This document shows positions 1-10,399 of a stretch of DNA of 64,000 bases, piece after piece. Source of the stretch: Meghimatium bilineatum (lineage: Eukaryota; Mollusca; Gastropoda; Stylommatophora; Philomycidae); NCBI GenBank assembly GCA_034231615.1, contig CM067316.1, forward strand, positions 26,211,593 through 26,275,592, given 5' to 3'. Numbering within the stretch: position 1 is the first letter of the stretch; every line of letters starts with the position of its first letter. A model generated the notes under the pieces. The model was not told where the DNA came from, did no database searches, and was given only the letters and a program-made list of their open reading frames with translations. The position numbers were made by a program, and so were the translations under genes.

Positions 1-126
1 ATTAAGGTTACAATTCTTTTCTTTTCAATAAAAAGCTTGAAGATCAACAAAGGATATGTGAAGTCTCAAATGTCCACTTTATAACTAACGGTCATTGACA
101 TTGATAAAATATAACACTCTGCTTAC

Positions 127-228
127 CTCTAGCTGAGGAGCTATTATTTTACAGGGACCACACCATGTTGCATAAAAGTCAACAACCACTAAATATTTCT
201 CCCTGGCAATCAATTGGTCAAATTCAGC
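127..228 (-). CDS. thioredoxin, exon 2 (active-site exon), partial gene
   Basis: This exon encodes 34 residues (8-41 of the model) of a classical cytosolic thioredoxin, the small thiol-disulfide oxidoreductase that reduces protein disulfides and is recharged by thioredoxin reductase. Seen directly: the strand VVVDFYA with the buried Asp (residue 24), the redox site WCGPC (29-33) followed by Lys, then IIAPQLE. A good 3' splice site (TTGTTGCAG) precedes the exon at 229 and a donor (GTAAGC) follows at 126. It reads in phase 0 from exon 1 at 4891-4911. The remaining two thirds of the protein (cis-Pro loop, last strands and helix) must lie left of position 1. The fold assignment rests on the motif and spacing, which match animal thioredoxins closely. 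A thioredoxin-domain relative is possible, but the short N-terminus argues for the single-domain enzyme. Confidence 0.93.
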
Positions 229-1199
229 CTGCAACAATAAGTATGAGCTAAAAATTTCTCAAAATTACATTCTTAACTACTGAAAAGCATGTTTGAAATA
301 GAAAAATGAATGCATACTAATGTGCACACTAAAGAAATGATTTCATGTAAACCTCAACTGTCTTACACTGATTATTTTCACATTTCATAACTGATTCTTC
401 TGTGGTGCTAGTTTAAAACAGCCCTACAGGAGATAGGAATTATATTGTACCTTGGCAATAACTTAGAGGGAAAAATAGAGAAGTCAAAATAACAATATAA
501 AATTGCAGAAGAAACTATACAGTATTGGAAAATATATGAAGGTGAAAGACCATTAACTAACTACAAAAGTTTAAAAAATCTTGAACTGAAAATGTTAAGT
601 CTTGTTGCATGGCTCAGTAATTTAGAGAGCAACAAAATGAGCCATGAAAGTACATACTTTCATTAATGAATGTAATAGAAGTTTTCAAGTGTCATGGATT
701 CATACATGTCAACTTGTAGAGATTTTCTATACAAGTGTAAAATACTATAAAAATTAAGCAAAATTTAAGAAACAGAAAGCATAACACAGAGCAAGACAAT
801 GCATAACTGACCTACTTCACAGGTTTACTGGTAGAACACATCTAGATAATGTCAGAATTATCTAGATACGCACAAGAATGACTATGAAGCATGAACTTTA
901 CTGAATAATCTAGTTGGGTACAGGAAGAAAGATATAGGATGCTCTTTTCAAATATCAACAAAAACATAAACATAAAACCACCCAATAAAGCCTTTTTGGA
1001 GATATTTAAATAAAGAAAATGCACTAATGGCAAAAATATAACTTATCAAACAAGACTAAATTCTGTAAAGCATCACGGCCAAACACCAAAAAAAAATTGT
1101 ATGCCACGTGGATCAAAATGCTGATCGGTTATTAATTAGAACATGGGCGAAATACCAACTGGCTGGTATATCACAAACATAATACCCATTCCAAGGAAA

Positions 1200-1800
1200 A
1201 CAGCTTATGATCTCGAAAACTAGGTCCCTTTTACTTGCTTGATCTATAGGAAGCTAGCAGAGAGAATGGCAAATAACTTGCTTTATTGATGGCTTAAAAA
1301 TACTCACTCATTAGACAATGCACAAGCAGGATTCAGAAAGGCTACAGAACATATCACCTATTTAGATGTGCATAGAATCAAGTCAATAGATGGCTTACAC
1401 AATAAAAATTTTTAAAAACCAAGTAGCTATCTTTATAGATACACAGGCATATTATGACAGGATCTGGAGGAAGGGCCTACTGGTGAAAATACTTGGGATG
1501 GGAATACATGGAAAAATGATACAATGGATACAAGTATTTCTGTAAAACAGTATCATTCCTGCATGTTTGAATGGAACATTGTCTCACATGATGACTTGTT
1601 CCACAACTAGAATAAGGGAGTTTGGTTTGAAATGTAGTGTCGCTAGAAAGGAGCGATTTCATGGGCGAGAAAAAAATGGTCAATCAACGGTGTACTGGGA
1701 CAAACCGCCAACGTGTAATGGTGGATACACTCAAGGAGAGGATCTGAGCACCTATGGACCTGTCCGGAGTGCAGTGACGATGATCAAACGATTAACTAAC
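1200..1800 (+). mobile_element. I/Nimbus-type LINE remnant with internal deletion
   Basis: The plus strand in thioredoxin intron 1 reads a reverse-transcriptase stretch resembling RPI-LTCL-KLAERMANNLLY, then DNAQAGFRKATEHITY and, in another frame, a FID-like box with YDRIWRKGLL (1220-1560). After a few bases it jumps to the RNase H tail (about 1590-1800: FGLKCSVARKERFHGREK, then a -1 shift to MVNQ-TGTNR and MVDTLKE). The middle of ORF2, including the YxDD box and RNase H core, is missing. It ends near an ATTAACTAACTA stretch like the tails of related copies at 21.6 and 24.3 kb. Stops and frameshifts make it dead. Confidence 0.75.
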
Positions 1801-1898
1801 TATTGTCTCACATGTTTCAATGGAACATCTGGAAGGAGTTTCTCAGGACATTATAAAGAGCCATAATAATCTTCATATCATAGTTTTCGCACACTGCT

Positions 1899-2150
1899 TC
1901 AATTGAAAGAGTAGTCTGAAGCTGTGATCTCTGGAACTGTTACATCTTTATAATATTTAGTGCAGTTGGTGAAATTTTTGCTAACATCCTGAGTAACATG
2001 TCTGTCAAAAACTGTTGTCCAGGAATGACTATAAAAATTAAATAGCCTACTTTCTGAAGAAATCATCCTTGTGGCAGCAGGTGTTTGGATTTCCAGTTCA
2101 GGGTGCAAAGAATAGGGCCAGTATTTTTTCAGGTATGTCAAAGGAGGCAA
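1899..2150 (-). other. unidentified open frame in thioredoxin intron
   Basis: An 83-codon minus-strand frame with unbiased composition (includes FNFYSHSWTTVFDR and VTVPEITASDYSFN before the stop). It abuts the dispersed repeat at 2140-2560 and could be the tail of that element or an exon of a nested gene. I do not recognise it and no convincing splice sites flank it. Confidence 0.15.
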
Positions 2151-2560
2151 CTACGGTAAGTTGGGGAATGGGTTGACAACCTGTCACCTGTGAAAAAGTC
2201 TTTGCCACTGCATATCTTGCATCAATGTTTTGCTTTTGTCTTATGTTCCTCAAGGCTGGTGGAGATAGCAGATATGAACTACTTGTTCTTTTGTAGCAGA
2301 TTCCTAGGTTACCTGGGAATGCTAGATGTTCCATCAATGCAGATGGGTCAACAAATCTGACAGAAGAATGATGAGATAGTTGGCACAAAAGTGTGTGTTG
2401 TGCTCCTGGCAGGTCGCTGTAATCCTGGGATACTGGTGCACTGAAATGCCTCCCTTCAGAAACTGAACATGTATTCCTAAATACCCCACACATAACCATG
2501 CCTTTGAGACATTATAGTTCAGATATCACCTCAGTTACACAACTGAGAAGAACCTGTGAT
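2140..2560. repeat. dispersed repeat R, copy 1
   Basis: About 400 bp that reappear, diverged, at 40080-40480 in the same orientation. Shared blocks include GTTGACAACCTGTCA-like, GATGAGATAGTTG, CTGGCAGG, ATGCCTTTGAGAC and ATCACCTCAGTTACA. A minus-strand open frame covers most of this copy but is broken in the other. The nature of the element is unknown. An A-run (2567-2583) lies just beyond. Confidence 0.6.
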
Positions 2561-2849
2561 TTTGAAAAGAAAAAAAAAAAAAAGACTGTGCTGTCACGAG
2601 CTACCTGCTCACAACTAAGTGGATTTTCATCCTCATCTGATGAAATACCTTCTGGAATGTTCTTAGGGACCTTTTTTTAAACAAATGAGTTTTTTTAATT
2701 AAAAAAAAGCTGTGTCTACTATACACATGGGTGCAAGCACATATTAACAGAAGACCAACCAGAATCATATTTACTTGATAAACTATGTAGAATAAGCTTC
2801 CTTCTATTCCCACAGAATGTGGCTTGACCCCCAGATGAACCAACTACTA

Positions 2850-3690
2850 ATGTGATTTATTATTTACTACGAATGCTATTCGCTCAGGCTCGAGTATTCC
2901 ATCTGAATCTATTTCAATATCATTTTCAGAATAATCACTATCTAAATTTAATTCATGTCCTCTTAAAAAAACATTATAGACAAGATATCAACACATGTAT
3001 GCAATTTTGTGAAGTAGTTATCCCACAATGCAATGCATACTTTGTAATGTCAGTAAAATGCGCAAATGGATTCATTCATTAGGTACCAATATTTTCTCAT
3101 ATTGTCGACCTCTGTCACTGTTGCCTTCAATCTATCCTGTTGTGACTACGTTCTCCAAACCTCCTTGCCTCATAATGTGGCCAAAAAAATTGCACATTTG
3201 ACTCAACATCACATTATTTTTTTCTGGCATTCCAAGTATTCTTCTATAGAACCACATCTCTAATGCCTCTAATTTCTCACTTTCCAGTTTGTTTAGTGTC
3301 CAAGACTCGCATCCATATGTTAGTATAGGACATTATATAGCACTGAAGAACTCTCACCGCTAATGACAAGGTCATATTGCCCAATATATTTTTCATTTCT
3401 TCTGAATTTTTTTTGCCTGCCATATTCTGCTTCTTATTTCTGTTTAACTTTTTTCATCTGCTGTAATCGTCGTACTTACCCCGGTAAATATTTGAATTGG
3501 TACACCCGTTGTAGTACTATATAATTCTCTTTGATATTGCAAGTTGTGTAATTTTGTTTCTTTGAAATAACCATTACTTCTGTTTTCTAGATATTTAAGA
3601 AGAAGCCTTTCTCTTTACTGTCTGTAACTTCTACATTAATTAATTCTTGAAAGTCTTGATCAGTAAATGGATATATTAATAATAATATGA
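2850..3690 (-). mobile_element. RTE-like LINE fragment, reverse transcriptase C-terminal part
   Basis: Minus-strand translation in mixed frames gives the sequence order typical of the region after the RT core: FQELINVEVTDSKEKGFFLNI, KTEVMVISKKQN, VYQFKYLPG, then the decayed region of parental YGCEAWTL. These motifs run from 3690 down to about 3100. From 2975 to 2850 an acidic stretch (LNLDSDYSENDIEIDSDG) reads in one frame and may belong to another element. Several frameshifts and stops; non-functional. Confidence 0.6.
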
Positions 3691-4399
3691 GGTGCTGTGG
3701 GTAATTTCAAGAATTTGAGCCTCACTCCAGTCTCTCCTATGTACATCATGACAAAGATGGCGTAAGACACACATGAAACTCTTCAAAGGTGAAGGTGGCT
3801 TCGGGAAATGTGACAGACCAAAGGTGTAGTATTTACTAAATTTGCAGCCCTGGAGCCAAAATTATTAGGAATGTTAGGCTTGAAATGACTCTGGACCCTG
3901 AGTTCCTTGTAAAATACCAGAGGGAGTTGTGTTGCATAACGCATCTTGGGATCTGACTAAAAAAAAGAGGAAGGTGGCGGAACAGAACATGAGTAAGATA
4001 TACCTGTCAACGTGTCTGAGAACCGCTATCTACTATATATACACCAGTATATTTTTTTTACTGCACATACATTTCACATTAAACTATGGTGTAGATAATT
4101 AAAGTGTTTTCTTTGTGTGCTATTTGACAAACAGAATTCCACCTGAAAACATTGACAAACTACAGAAGTGATGTGCCTAGTAATTATATTTTGGGAGAGA
4201 AGAATTGCATGGCAACATTGAAACTTGCCCAAATGAAATATCTTTGGCAAGGTACCAGCAGCATAGCCAAACTATGTATGATCAGATCATGCATATTTCC
4301 AGTAACAATATACGGTTGAGAGGCATGGAAATTAAATTAAACAGTAGCAAAGAGAACTGCTTGACACCTCTGCACCTTATGTTTCCTACTCCCTTAGTT

Positions 4400-4540
4400 T
4401 GGGAACCACTGCTCTATTGGATGGGACAGCCAACTCTAGCCACAAAACACCCTTAGTCGCCTCTTACATCGTACATGGCAGGTAAGTGACACTATTCTTT
4501 GTAACTGTTCCTCTTTCAGGCTCTACTTTCAACACACGGG
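4400..4540 (+). repeat. dispersed repeat A, 3' half
   Basis: Carries the characteristic tail GGATGGGACAGCCAACTC ... CTTAGTCGCCTCTTAC ... ATGGCAGGTAAG ... CTATTCTTTG found complete at 12740-13025. Only the right half of the unit is preserved here. Confidence 0.55.
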
Positions 4541-4648
4541 CGATATCATTCGGCACAAAAATTACACCAAATTATATATTATAATAGTACTTTAAGTTAA
4601 ATAATATAATAATAATACGCCTAACTAAAAAGTAAATTATGTAAAAAT

Positions 4649-4725
4649 ATACTAAATTACGTATAGGCTATATACTATATTATTTTATTTTACTAAAATA
4701 AAATAATATATACGTAATTTAGTAT
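4649..4725. repeat. perfect AT-rich hairpin
   Basis: The 17 bases at 4649-4665 (ATACTAAATTACGTATA) are the exact inverse complement of 4709-4725. A second near-perfect palindrome (TATTATTTTATTTTA / TAAAATAAAATAATA) fills the interior, so almost the whole 77 bp can fold on itself. It lies 170 bp from thioredoxin exon 1, inside the intron. It may be a small foldback/MITE. Confidence 0.75.
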
Positions 4726-4890
4726 AAAAAATAAAGAGGTACCATATCTAAAGGAAATTAGCAGAACGGGATTAAAATTGCTGTAACAGTACAATCATTA
4801 TCAAATCATGGCATTACGTCATGTTGTAATTATCTTGACGACGGACAATTAAATGACATCCGAAACAATAAGAGAATGATTGGTACTCAC

Positions 4891-4911
4891 TTTTGTTGCT
4901 ACAGATTTCAT
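4891..4911 (-). CDS. thioredoxin, exon 1 (start codon, MKSVATK)
   Basis: Seven codons (MKSVATK) ending in AAA followed by a consensus donor GTGAGT at 4890. Joined in phase 0 to 127-228 they give MKSVATK-AEFDQLI, the usual start of animal thioredoxins. The intron falls just after the first strand, as in vertebrate TXN, whose first coding exon is also about eight codons. The upstream frame stays open for about 45 codons without another ATG until an in-frame TGA, so this ATG (4911) is the only start available in the frame. The intron is about 4.66 kb and is filled with LINE and other repeats. Coding is too short to detect alone; the call depends on the phase match, donor and conserved position. 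Confidence 0.82.
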
Positions 4912-5100
4912 TTTACCACACGCGACTCCTTCCCCTGTACTCTTGGTTTCTTTGCCTGGACCTTCTGAAACTACTTTGCCTGTTATGGATAGACGTTCTG
5001 AAATATCCTGTTCTGAATATGCCTGCTCAGTAAAGTCAGCACATTTATTTCAAACAAAATCTGCCGAATGATGATTTGTGCGTGACATTAGCAAAAACTG
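4912..5100 (-). promoter_or_regulatory. probable 5' UTR / leader of thioredoxin
   Basis: Sequence just upstream of the thioredoxin ATG on the minus strand. It is less AT-rich than its surroundings and free of recognisable repeats, as expected for a leader. It contains one short upstream ATG reading frame (ATG TGC TGA). No clear TATA box is visible and the transcription start cannot be placed. Confidence 0.35.
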
Positions 5101-5369
5101 AAGAAAAAACTAAACTTGCCAGGACATAGCAACCAAGTAATGCTAACGCTGGGAAAAAGACAGCCTAATGTTATTTAGGTTCCTAAAATAAATAAATGTA
5201 ACTGGCTTTCAAAACATTGAACTCGTTTAGAATTTAAACTGAATTTTGTGCTTTAACATTTTTAACTTTTTGAAAGTTGACAAGATGAAGTAAATTTTAT
5301 AATTTCCAGAGAAATATTAACAGAGTAAAGAACATTTATGACAAGAAGCAGGACATGCCGATTCCAATA

Positions 5370-5800
5370 TTGCCGATCATCAAATAAGAGATAACACATC
5401 ATCATCAGCATCATGTGCCGTCTCCGCAACGAAGGTTGGCTGCAACAGATCTCCAACATCCCCTGTCTCTTGTTTTGGTGGTCCACTCTGCTAAATTGTA
5501 ACCTATCCATCTCGTGATGTTTCTCTCCCACTTGTATCTCTGCCTACCTCATGTTTACAGCCCCCCCCCCCCGCCGATTACCTTCCAGTAAGGTCTTCAA
5601 CAATGTGTCCCGTCTTTTAATATGTCCAAAATACTTTATTTGTTTGATCTTTATTTCCTTTAATAATTCTTTCTTGATACGAAGTGATGTCAGAACCTCT
5701 TTTTTTTTTCTTCTCTTTCCATTAAATTCTCTGTTCTTCTATATAGGCATATCTACATCTCAAAGGTATCAATTATTTCTTCCAGTTGTTTGTTTATTGT
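5370..5800 (-). mobile_element. RTE-like LINE 3' fragment
   Basis: Minus-strand fragments in shifting frames: KELLKEIKIKQIKYFGHIKR, DTLLKTLLEG, GRQRYKWERNITRW, WTTKTRDRG, CWRSVAANLRCGDGT. The same C-terminal signature is on the plus strand at 8520-8750 and 55450-55740. The 3' end is a TGATGATG-type tail (seen as CATCATCAGCATCA near 5400). A C10 run at 5561-5572 breaks the frame. Confidence 0.7.
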
Positions 5801-6054
5801 CCATGTGAACCATACGTTATTATAGAACTGATGTAGCATTTTTAATTCTCATTTTAAAGTTGTCTGTTTAGCCACATCTAATAGTCATTCTTTAAGCAAC
5901 TCTTTAACACATCCCTTTATCCACTGTCAACTAGCCGACTATGCAGGCATTTCGTGCCATCTTATGGCATCACATTAGCATGAGCTCACGTATGTCCAGG
6001 ACAGTAAATCTATGTGATATCCGGGAGGTTGGGAGAAGTATAGATGACATCAAT

Positions 6055-6258
6055 TCATAGCGACACTGACCCGTTTTGAATGTTTTGTAGCATGTACTGT
6101 GAGTAAGACACGAATATGAAAGCCCTAGTAAATGAAATCTGAGTAAGCCATTGACGATTGATCATAACGACTTCAACCTCCATGCTGGAAGTAGTTCTCT
6201 GTATGCCGTAATGTGTTCGGAAACAGTCTTGCCACCAATGATTGATATTAAGCCCCAT
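6055..6258 (-). mobile_element. RNase H fragment of I/Nimbus-type LINE
   Basis: The 67-residue frame contains TTSSMEVEVV and QYMLQNIQNG, the regions around the second (Glu) and third (Asp) catalytic residues of LINE RNase H. The third motif is damaged (expected SDSQ, read SYSQ). Short, isolated and truncated on both sides. Confidence 0.6.
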
Positions 6259-6289
6259 CCAGATTGATCACAACAGCGTACTGGTTCTA

Positions 6290-6630
6290 TCTATCTATAC
6301 ACTGTGGTTCTTGTTTGCCTTGCGGCGTCATGGGTAGAAGAGTTCTCTGGAGATGGCCTTCATGCGTGCTGTTTATAAGCATGTTCCTGCGGCTTCTTTA
6401 ATTTCTGTAGTCCATCTTTTATATGGTCTACCTCTGGCTTTATAATCGTAATGTCTATGTGTCATTGCCATCTTGGCATACTGTGTGCTGGTAGTTTGGA
6501 AGTGTGTGGAAACCACTTGATCTGTTGTCTTTTGATGCTCCAATATTGGTATTGTTTCAGTTATCTGTCTGATGTTATCGTTTCTAGTTCTATATCTTCA
6601 TACTTTATTGATTCGTCCGTAATAATTAGT
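6290..6630 (-). mobile_element. LINE ORF2 C-terminal fragment
   Basis: The minus strand reads RNDNIRQITETIPILEHQKTTDQ, VSTHFQTT, then YKARGRPYKRWTTEIKE. This is the post-RT tail shared with the copies at 18.96-19.5 kb and 38.6-39.3 kb (TTPILE ... RWF-H ... RGRP-KRW). Frames are interrupted. Confidence 0.6.
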
Positions 6631-6739
6631 GAAAACATAATAATATTAATAATAATAATAATAATAAAATATATAACCCGTCAAGATCGTAGAAATATCA
6701 CGGTGAGACATTTATTTGATGCAGAAAAGCGCATTTCTA

Positions 6740-7140
6740 TTCACTACCATCCTGATGAGTTTAGAAACATCACACACTGTCCAGTCCGTGATACGATCCA
6801 ACTATGTCGTCTTCTAACCTCCTGGTCTTCTTCATCTCCACCGTACCTTGAAGAACATCATTTGTCATCAAGGAACGTCTCATCACGTGCCCGTACAACC
6901 GAAATTTACAAAGGTTTCACAACTATTGTTCTTGCTGATACATTAATTATGTAATGCACAAACACATTGGTATTATATTCTCGGTAACAGGTACCAAAAA
7001 ACACGTCCGTGGCGTGTGTTTTCAAATGCCTGGATTCTTTTACGTCCGTAGTTAAAGTCCAGGTCTCGTATCCATAAATAAAAATTGATAAAACCAAGGA
7101 TTAATAAAAGTTAAATCTCAACAATGGTGGTAATCCTGCT
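6740..7140 (-). mobile_element. LINE ORF2 C-terminal fragment (second family)
   Basis: Minus-strand frame with VLSIFIYGYETWTLTTDVK, then CYREYNTNVFVHYIIN, followed in other frames by residues like the W-G-H and RGRP segments. The YG-E-WTL motif marks the region just after RT in many non-LTR elements. Degenerate. Confidence 0.6.
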
Positions 7141-7988
7141 TTTAGAAATTGTGGTTAAGCTTGTCATTAGGGTCATGGTCATTGTCAGTCTTTTCTTAAC
7201 TTCGGCTATTGAAACTGAACCGTGAAGTTTCTTTATTCTTGATTAGAACAGTGGAGAATACAACATCCTCGTCGTCCTTGGTATTATCCGATATCAATTG
7301 ATTAATATCGAATGCCGCCTTTCCGTGGTGACAATCTCTGCATCCTCTGTAAAGTTCTTATATGTTTGTTGAGGCCCATAATTATATTATAATTGAAGGC
7401 TGTTCTACAGCCATTGTCATTCTCTCTTTATTTTGTAATCTGGTACCGATTTTTATTTCATTAATTTTAAAGCACATGCCGATATAATTTATGTGTGTGC
7501 ATCGAAAATGCCTATTCAGAAATTCAGAAAAACTAAAGAATTTATGAACACAAAATCAGTATTACCTGGCAACTCAAAAACAAAAAAGAAAGCACGATTG
7601 CTGATTGGTTAGTTGGTCTGTTGTTTTTATGTGTCAATTGGGGGGGGGGGGGTGAATACTTTATTATTTCTGTACGATTTTTTAATTGTCTTCTTGTTTT
7701 GTGATTACAGCTGGTAAGAATATTTTAAACTGCGTTATACCACTTTAAAGGAGTTAACTCTTTCAGGACTTGATTATGTTTAGGTTTGGACCAAATTAAT
7801 TTTATAAAATTTCCTTATATGTGTTTTTATTGTATCACTTGACATACTAATATTGATAAATAGTGTATGTGTAATATACCATTGGAAAGGGGAATGGATA
7901 CAGAATATGAATATATAAGTACATTGATGGTATGTGATTACTTCACAAGGTTAGAGTTAGCCTTGTGAAGTAATCAAATATCAAATCA

Positions 7989-8139
7989 AAGCCAGTATAC
8001 TGGTGATTGGTCCTGTAGACCCATAGTATAAAGCCAGTATACTGGCGATTGGTCCTGTAGACCCATAGTATAAAGCCAGTATACTGGTGATTGGTCCTGT
8101 AGACCCATAGTATAAAGCCAGTATACTGGCGATTGGTCC
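7989..8139. repeat. minisatellite, 42-bp unit x 3.6
   Basis: Unit AGCCAGTATACTGG[T/C]GATTGG-TCCTGTAGACCCATAGTATA repeated at exact 42-bp spacing (starts 7989, 8031, 8073, 8115). Alternate units differ at the T/C position. Because 42 is divisible by three, a spurious repetitive frame spans it. Confidence 0.9.
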
Positions 8140-8219
8140 GGAATAATAAGCATTTATGTTTAACTATGACATTGGTTATGCCTAAATATAAGTAGAACAC
8201 TATCAATATCTTGGACACA

Positions 8220-8750
8220 TACCGGTATCACAAATGACGGTAGATGTGAAACAGAAGTTAAAAGGAGAATAGGATGGATGAAAGTACTTTCAATGACATG
8301 ATGAAAATATCACCATCTAAACTAATTACAAACAAGTTAAAAATGAGAATTATAAAATGTTACATCTATTCTATATTAATTTATGGCTCAGAAACATGAA
8401 AAATAAACAAACAATTAGCAAGCATAATTGATGCCTTTGAGATGTGGATAGGGAAAACACCGCGGAAAGAGTATAAAACAAAGAAGTTCTAAAAACACTT
8501 AATATGAAGAAATTATTATTAAGGGGGATAAAGATCAGACAAATACACCTTGTTGAAGAACATACTTGTGAGGGTAAATCCGAAGGGAAACAAACAAGAG
8601 GTCAGCAGAGATATAAGTCGGAGAGTAACATCACAAGATGGACAGGTTAGTATAGCAGAGTGCACCACCAAAACAAGAGACGGGATGTTGGAGGTATGTT
8701 GCAGCCAACCTTCGTTTTGGAAACGACACTTGATGATGATGAGTTTAAAT
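8220..8750 (+). mobile_element. RTE-like LINE 3' fragment
   Basis: Plus-strand pieces in several frames: MTMMKISPSKLITNKLKMRI, LIYGSET-KINKQLA, IIDAFEMWIGK, LKTLNMKKLLLRGIKIRQIH, then REQEV-RDISRRVTSQDGQVSIAECTTKTRDGM and CCSQPSFWKRH. This is the RT-distal region, ending in a TGATGATGATGA tail at 8732-8743. Same family as 5370-5800 and 55450-55740, orientation opposite to the first. Confidence 0.7.
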
Positions 8751-8844
8751 GATGTGTCATCATGAATCCTACTACCCTATTTGAAGTGAGGGGGGATGAC
8801 GAGGATAAGAGAGCGCGAAATTATACCAAGAATTTAGGAATACT

Positions 8845-8934
8845 GAATTTGTACAATAAGCCGGCTGTATCAGTACGGTTGTTATACCCCTAAATCTTAT
8901 TTTTACAACAAGCAGGTTGTATCAGTACGGTTGT
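8845..8934. repeat. 54-bp minisatellite, left part
   Basis: One and a half units of a repeat (ATAAGCCGGCTGTATCAGTA ... CGGTTGTTATACCCC ... TCTTATTTTTACAACAAG). The array resumes at 9759 after an 824-bp LINE insertion. Confidence 0.8.
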
Positions 8935-9758
8935 GAGCTGGAGGGAGTGGGAAGAGGCTGTGAATGGGTGACATTTGGAAAAGAGAGAAACTTATTGATA
9001 ACAGTGGTGATACAGATGGGAAGAGAGTGCCGCGACTGGGCTGCCAACAGAACAGAGGAAATGATCCAAGAACTCATACTGCAGCAGTCGAAGCCACACG
9101 ATGCAATAATTTACACAGACGGCTCAGTAACGCAAGAAACAGGTGTGGTTGGGTTTCGTGGCCTACCAAAATGGCAAGAAATTAGCTGAGAAGTCAGCTG
9201 CATACCCCACTACAACATCGAGTATGAGAATGGAAAAAGAAGCGGTGACAGCAGCTCTCACTTGGCTTGTGACGGAACCACCAACAGACTCAGTGATTCT
9301 ATCGGACTCTCAAAGTATGCTGCGCAAGATAGAAAATTGTATGATCAGAACTGAATGGGTCACTCTTTTCGACAATGCTCAGAGCATTACATGGATTTAC
9401 TTTTCTGGTCATGCTGGGGTCAGGGGAAACGAAAGAGCCGATGTGTTGGCTGGTAGGGCTTTGGTGAACGGCACCGAGATAAGAAGAGACAGGATTGAAT
9501 TGATATCAGTCATGGATAACCTACGAGAAGAAGAGGAAGAAGTCGAACGTGACAATGTACATATTCAGAGAATGGTAGAAATTGGAATCGCTAGAGGTGA
9601 TGGAAAGAAAGTGCTCCCTCTCCGGAAAGATCAGAAGAACGCGTAATCAGCAACTGACTGGGACACTGAGCTTATACACTTTTAGATGGCTGACGGAACG
9701 GCAAGCATAGCATATATGAGAATGCCCCCAGTGCTGTGACGCTTGTTCCTAATCAAGA
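8935..9758 (+). mobile_element. 5'-truncated LINE with RNase H, flanked by 14-bp target-site duplication
   Basis: ATCAGTACGGTTGT occurs directly on both sides (8921-8934 and 9759-9772), marking a target-primed insertion. The plus strand encodes an RNase H domain in two frames: YTDGS (first catalytic Asp), then after a frameshift near 9150-9185 SSMRMEKEAV (Glu), ILSDSQSM (Asp) and HAGVRGNERAD (last Asp). A tail with DWDTELIHF-like remnants and CTGTGACG...CTAATCAAGA follows. The 3' end matches the copies at 19.86 and 47.87 kb that end in AATCAAG repeats. All four catalytic residues survive but the frame is broken, so it is inactive. Confidence 0.88.
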
Positions 9759-9895
9759 ATCAGTACGGTTGTTATACCCCTCCATCTTATTTTTACAACA
9801 AGCCGGTTGTATCAGTAACGGTTGTTGTACCCCTCCATCTTATTTTTACAACAAGCCGGTTGTATCAGTAACGGTTGTTGTACCCCTCCATCTTA
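9759..9895. repeat. 54-bp minisatellite, right part
   Basis: Two and a half units of CCCCTCCATCTTATTTTTAC ... AACAAGCCGGTTGTATCAGT-AACGGTTGTTGTA. Later units carry an extra A (GTAACGG) that is absent from the units abutting the insertion. Confidence 0.85.
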
Positions 9896-10059
9896 TTTTA
9901 TTCCTCACGTCTCAAAACCAAATTATTACACTAAATATAAGACTAAAACGTGTCAATGGTGTTTCCGAACAAACTCCCCGCTGCAGGAAAACAATTCACG
10001 TGACATTTCGTAATAATAAACAAATACGAATAAGACAAAACACCATACACCCATAGAAT

Positions 10060-10385
10060 TCATCGCAATAATAAAAAAAAAATAGAAATCTCAAAGAGGC
10101 AATGATTAGCTGCTATACGCACAAAAATCATAGGTAGAGTTTGTGTCGTTCCCCCCCCCCCCTCCCCGTTTAGGAATTCAGAACATGACTTTGGATACTT
10201 TGTTGTTAGAATAAGGTTAATTCCCTCCCCCCCCCCCCTCCTCCCACTCATTTTTTAGAAATTCAGAACAATACTTTGGATACTTTGAATTTAGAATGAG
10301 GTTAATTTCCTTCACCCTCCCATCCCCACCCCACCCCCTTTTTTAGGAATTCAGAACATGATTTTGTACTTAGAACGTGACTAAG
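10060..10385. repeat. C-rich tandem repeat, about 80-90 bp unit x 3
   Basis: Three units of [T]TTAG-AATTCAGAACA...ACTTTGGATACTTTG...TTAGAAT-AGGTTAATT followed by a long C tract (12-13 Cs at two sites). Relatives with the same AATTCAG-ACATGAT...AGTACT core next to C/G runs occur singly at about 15000-15145 and 45100-45200. Confidence 0.7.
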
Positions 10386-10399
10386 TATAGAAGTATACT

